A DNA stretch of 33,166 nucleotides, taken from positions 1 to 33,166 of IMG/VR virus record IMGVR_UViG_3300045944_000171. One strand, written 5' to 3'. Made by a program: the position numbers and the translations under genes. Below are positions 30,640 to 33,166 of this stretch, in pieces. The notes below the pieces were generated by a model. That model was not told the DNA's origin. It did not search any database and saw only the letters and a list, made by a program, of their open reading frames with translations. Every line of letters starts with the position of its first letter. Position 1 is the stretch's first letter. This DNA comes from a virus.

Positions 30640-31649
30640 GTGCCTGGGATGCGCTCTTCACCGACCATTTCTCCACCGCGAACCCGGCCGCGGTGGCGCT
30701 CAACGGCGGCAGCTTTACCTGGGCCGTCGCCGCCACCGGCACGGCCAACGTCGAGGTGGCGACAAGTTACCTGCTCGGCGCCGGGCTGATGCCGCCGCGC
30801 GTCCTGGGCGGCAAGCGTCTCCGCTGGGAGCATCCGACGCTCGGGGTCTGGACCGGCCCCGTCACCGCGCCGCGGTCATCCGGCCGGGATGCCGTGACCG
30901 AGGTGGTCGCCAAAACGCTCGACTGGTATTACCAGGGCCGGCGCACCCCGAAAGTCACGGATACCGGCATGGCCAGTGCCGGCTATGTGTTCCGCCGCGC
31001 CGCCGAGGATCGCTACCGCGCCTCCGATCGGATCGGCGTCGATGTGACCGTGCGGAGTAGTCGCGCCCTCACCCCCTCGGTGGCCAGGGCGCATGACCTC
31101 GGCGGGTTGCTGCGCGATCTGGTGCGGCAGTCCGGGGAGGAGTACTGGGTCGATCACGACGCCGAGGCGGTCGAGTGGACGCAGCGCGCCGGTCGGGATA
31201 AGTCCGGCGACATCGCCCTCATCTGGGGCCGGGAAATCGTCGATTTCGAATACGCCTACGACCTGGAAGCGATCTTCAATGAGTTGCTGGTCGTGCCGCA
31301 GCGCTCACCCTACGACCGGACGCGCACCATCTCCGTCCGGGATGAGGACAGCATCAGCCGGCACGGCCTGCGGCAGCGCGTCGAGGTGGTGCCGGGGCTG
31401 GTGACGCGCGCCGCGCTCCGCTCGATCGGCTACGCGCTCCTGTCTGACTACGCCAGTCGCGGCGATATGGTCACGGTGACGCTCGACGACAGCACGGATG
31501 TCTGGGCAGACATCGACGATGGCGATAGCGTCACGGTCATCCTGCCGCCCATCAACTGCCGATGCCGCGCCCGGTGCATGGTGCGGCACTATGACCTTGA
31601 GTCTGATTTACTGACGCTCAGCATGGAGATCGAAGAGGAGTTGGACTGA
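30636..31649 (+). CDS. tail hub / Gp37-like baseplate protein
   Basis: This gene encodes a 337-residue protein of the tail-hub (gp27/Tal-like, Gp37-like) type that follows the distal tail gene in siphophages. Features include an N-terminal strand region with PRVLGGKRLRWEHPTLGVW, a central AHDLGGLLRDLVRQSGEEYWVD segment, and a C-terminal DMVTVTLDDST...HYDLESDLLTLSMEIEEEL strand typical of hub domains. GTG 30636 overlaps the previous stop as GTGA; GTG 30627 would add three residues. It likely forms the trimeric hub that connects tube and fibres. Confidence 0.7.
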   Translation: MSAWDALFTDHFSTANPAAVALNGGSFTWAVAATGTANVEVATSYLLGAGLMPPRVLGGKRLRWEHPTLGVWTGPVTAPRSSGRDAVTEVVAKTLDWYYQGRRTPKVTDTGMASAGYVFRRAAEDRYRASDRIGVDVTVRSSRALTPSVARAHDLGGLLRDLVRQSGEEYWVDHDAEAVEWTQRAGRDKSGDIALIWGREIVDFEYAYDLEAIFNELLVVPQRSPYDRTRTISVRDEDSISRHGLRQRVEVVPGLVTRAALRSIGYALLSDYASRGDMVTVTLDDSTDVWADIDDGDSVTVILPPINCRCRARCMVRHYDLESDLLTLSMEIEEELD

Positions 31650-32335
31650 TGCCGCGCGTCCGTCGCCCCACCGCCGCGCAGGACCCGGCGCTCGACATCG
31701 CCCGGCACCAGCTCGGGCAGCTGAGCGTCGCCACGCCGTACGACATCCGCCGGGTGCTCGATGAGACGTTGCAGGCGAGTCCGTCGACGCCGCGCGTCCG
31801 GCCGATCGTCTCCGGAACGTGGGGTGACGGTAGTTTTACCGCCGAGCGGTCGCTGGTGCGGGCGCTCGCCGACCTGGGGCTCGTGGACGACGCCACGCAG
31901 GTCTTCACACCGACGCAGTCGTCATTCGTCACGCTCGGGCCATTCTTCCTCAACGATATTCCCGGCACGGCGACAACGGAGATGGGGCTGCTCTACGCGA
32001 ACACCGCGTCGGCGGTCAACCTGGGCGACAGCGGGGAGAACGATTTTCGGATGCCGGTCGCCGGCGAGGTGGTCGCCGGCTTCCTGATGGCGGACAGTGC
32101 GCGCACCGCCGGCACGGCGACGCTCCGGGTCCGGCTTGACGGATCGGCGACGGTCTTTGGTAGCAACGCGGTCCAGCTCAACGCGAGCAACACGCTGCGC
32201 AACTCCCACGCGGAGAGCACCGGACTGTCGTTCGATGCCGGCGCCCTGGTCGGCGCGTCGCTCGTCACGTCCGGGTGGACGCCGACCAACGGCGACGCGA
32301 CCGCGTTCCTGGTCGTGCGGTTCCGCACGCCATGA
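31649..32335 (+). CDS. tail tip / fibre protein with jelly-roll-like domain
   Basis: This 228-residue protein starts at a TGATG overlap with the hub gene. The first 75 residues include a helical attachment-like part (TPYDIRRVLDETLQASP). Residues of about 90-228 are beta-rich and share the pattern MPxxGxVVA...TAGTxT...G with the decoration-like protein at 14933-15370. Gene order suggests a receptor-binding or tail-tip accessory protein. Confidence 0.6.
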   Translation: MPRVRRPTAAQDPALDIARHQLGQLSVATPYDIRRVLDETLQASPSTPRVRPIVSGTWGDGSFTAERSLVRALADLGLVDDATQVFTPTQSSFVTLGPFFLNDIPGTATTEMGLLYANTASAVNLGDSGENDFRMPVAGEVVAGFLMADSARTAGTATLRVRLDGSATVFGSNAVQLNASNTLRNSHAESTGLSFDAGALVGASLVTSGWTPTNGDATAFLVVRFRTP

Positions 32336-32353
32336 CGGACGGAGGTGATCCCT

Positions 32354-32644
32354 GTGCTTCGGACGTTTCCGACTGACCTCATCAATGACCCGGTCGTGAT
32401 CGCCGCGGCGGCGGCGGCCGGCATCACCACCGACCGCCTGGCCCAGATCCTCTCACGGGCGACCGACGAACAACTCCGGGGCATGCTCCAACACGTCGTC
32501 AAGCCGTCGAGTTGGGGCCTGTCGGCGGCGGACTGGCGCGCGGCGTTCTCCATCCCGGCCAGCGTCACCGACCAGGAGATCGGCGGGCTCATGCATTGGA
32601 TGGACGGCATGACCGCAGCAATTGCCTATGATCCTGGGACCTAG
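32354..32644 (+). CDS. hypothetical protein, 96 aa
   Basis: The start is fixed by GGAGGTGATC (32341-32350), a perfect ten-base complement to the usual 16S rRNA 3' end, four bases before GTG 32354. The GTG at 32345 lies inside that site and is unlikely. The protein is helical (DPVVIAAAAAAGITTDRLAQI, then ATDEQLRGMLQHV) and ends after a Trp/Met-rich helix. No family is recognised. Its stop shares CTAG (32641-32644) with a convergent minus-strand gene. Confidence 0.6.
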   Translation: MLRTFPTDLINDPVVIAAAAAAGITTDRLAQILSRATDEQLRGMLQHVVKPSSWGLSAADWRAAFSIPASVTDQEIGGLMHWMDGMTAAIAYDPGT

Positions 32645-32724
32645 ACCCAGCCGAGGGCGCGCAGCCAGAGGATGGCGAGCAGGATGAACGTCACGGCGAG
32701 CAAGACGAGGATGCGGCGTGGCAT
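32641..32724 (-). CDS. 27-aa single-TM membrane peptide (antisense)
   Basis: On the minus strand a strong GGGAGGGAG site lies five bases before an ATG that opens a 27-codon frame: MPRRILVLLAVTFILL, then AILWLRALGWV. Positive residues precede one hydrophobic span of about 18, so an inner-membrane peptide is likely. Its stop shares the CTAG at 32641-32644 with the convergent plus-strand gene, as in the pair at 24635-24638. Small one-span phage peptides can act in lysis or exclusion. Confidence 0.6.
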   Translation of the reverse strand: MPRRILVLLAVTFILLAILWLRALGWV

Positions 32725-32762
32725 GGCGTCTCCCTCCCGGTTGCGGGGGCGGTCTAGGCACA

Positions 32763-32776
32763 TCGGGCTAGTCCGA
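32763..32776 (+). repeat. 14-bp near-palindrome, possible operator
   Basis: TCGGGCTAGTCCGA is palindromic except for one G/T pair position. It lies in the gap 32725-32830, between the minus-strand peptide gene and the methyltransferase end of the window. No clear promoter hexamers were found next to it. The rest of that gap shows nothing that can be supported. Confidence 0.35.
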
Positions 32777-32830
32777 TCGGGTGGTGAGGCGACACGGCGG
32801 GAATGCTACCCCCGTCGTGATCGCCACGCC

Positions 32831-32968
32831 ATGACCGTAATCCACGGCAATGATCGACGCATCAGTAGGGCTACCGGACTCGGAGCGCGGGTGTTACGAG
32901 ACGTACGTAGCGCGGCGCGGTCGGTCCGTAGTTTCGGCAGGAGCGCGGCAGGGATGGCGGGGCGATGA
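32831..32968 (+). CDS. possible small basic protein, 45 aa
   Basis: A short frame from ATG 32831 overlaps the methyltransferase start by ATGA. The peptide is very basic and Arg/Ser/Gly-rich (GARVLRDVRSAARSVRSFGR). There is no good ribosome site, and other frames are open here, so this may be just the methyltransferase leader. Confidence 0.3.
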   Translation: MTVIHGNDRRISRATGLGARVLRDVRSAARSVRSFGRSAAGMAGR

Positions 32969-33166
32969 GGCCGTATTACGACCAGGACGGCATCACGATC
33001 TACCACGCGGATTGCCGCCTGATCCTGCCCGAGATCGACCCGGCGACGGTGGCGCTGGTGATCGCCGACCCGCCCTACGGCATGGGCGTTGTCCAGCGAA
33101 ACGGCCGAGCGTCCGGTAGCGACCGGCCCGCCCCACGGGCCGGTCGCGCCCCAGGAACGGGGGAGG
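32965..33166 (+). CDS. DNA methyltransferase, N-terminal part (truncated by window end)
   Basis: The frame from ATG 32965 is open to the window edge. It begins with a typical amino-methyltransferase start, YYDQDGITIYHADCRLILPE, and has the catalytic DPPYG motif at residues 35-39 (33067-33081). This is the order of motifs in beta-type N4-cytosine or N6-adenine enzymes, where the catalytic motif comes first. Target base and site cannot be told. After the motif the sequence turns into a low-complexity Arg/Gly/Pro/Ala stretch that contains a strong inverted repeat, so the gene might be interrupted there. It may protect phage DNA from restriction. Confidence 0.75.
   Translation, partial: MRPYYDQDGITIYHADCRLILPEIDPATVALVIADPPYGMGVVQRNGRASGSDRPAPRAGRAPGTGE
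33119..33147 (+). repeat. perfect 12-bp inverted repeat inside the methyltransferase gene
   Basis: GCGACCGGCCCG (33119-33130) and its exact complement (33136-33147) flank the five-base loop CCCCA. It falls 38 bases after the catalytic motif and near the window edge. Conserved protein sequence is not evident across it. It could be a hairpin-type mobile repeat, an RNA structure or a site of assembly breakage. Confidence 0.65.

Noticed and set aside
32850-33119. 89-codon plus-strand frame near the window end
   Set aside because: It is out of frame with the DPPYG-containing methyltransferase sequence, which has motif support.

Overview
This window is a GC-rich, tightly packed segment of a tailed double-stranded DNA bacteriophage or prophage with a long non-contractile (siphovirus-like) tail. 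The evidence is a continuous series of terminase, portal, HK97-type protease, capsid, connector, tail tube, frameshifted tail chaperone, tape measure, distal tail and tail-hub genes, mostly joined by ATGA, GTGA or TGATG start/stop overlaps and with strong Shine-Dalgarno sites. The host cannot be named from the sequence. The GC content and codon use suggest a GC-rich bacterium. No integrase, lysis cassette, tRNA or CRISPR array is visible, so the lifestyle is undecided.

Layout. Positions 1-7200 hold DNA metabolism and accessory genes: an SSB-like protein, a primase/helicase-like protein with odd ATPase motifs, an iteron-rich stretch that looks like a replication origin (3169-3407), a CoiA-like nuclease coupled to a SLOG protein, a protein ending in a sliding-clamp-binding motif, an XRE regulator, a VRR-NUC nuclease, and small ORFs joined by identical 17-bp junctions. 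Positions 7201-14902 hold packaging and head genes: TerS, TerL, a portal-MuF fusion, small genes, a MerR/Xis-like DNA-binding protein, protease and major capsid protein. Positions 14933-20703 hold a block of surface, adhesin and tailspike-like genes placed, unusually, between the capsid and connector genes. Positions 20825-32644 hold connectors and the tail. The window ends in a truncated DNA methyltransferase.

The most unusual signals are non-coding or antisense. (1) Two related structured elements, at 12202-12294 and 20709-20804, each have a -10-like hexamer and then a roughly 80-nt hairpin RNA ending in a short T run. The outer stem arms are exchanged between the copies, so pairing is kept while sequence changes. 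They bracket the protease-capsid-adhesin module. (2) Three small minus-strand genes (24635-24901, 28030-28260, 32641-32724) sit inside the plus-strand late operon. Two of them share a CTAG tetranucleotide as the stop of both convergent genes, and one appears leaderless. (3) A nine-copy RAGGTTAGT iteron array follows the primase-like gene. (4) The tail chaperone carries a -1 frameshift signal with a well-placed hairpin.

Together the genes describe a phage that replicates from its own origin, packages DNA with TerS/TerL through a portal that carries its own MuF domain, assembles an HK97-fold head, possibly decorates it with glycan-active proteins, and builds a tail of about 150 nm (inferred from the tape-measure length).
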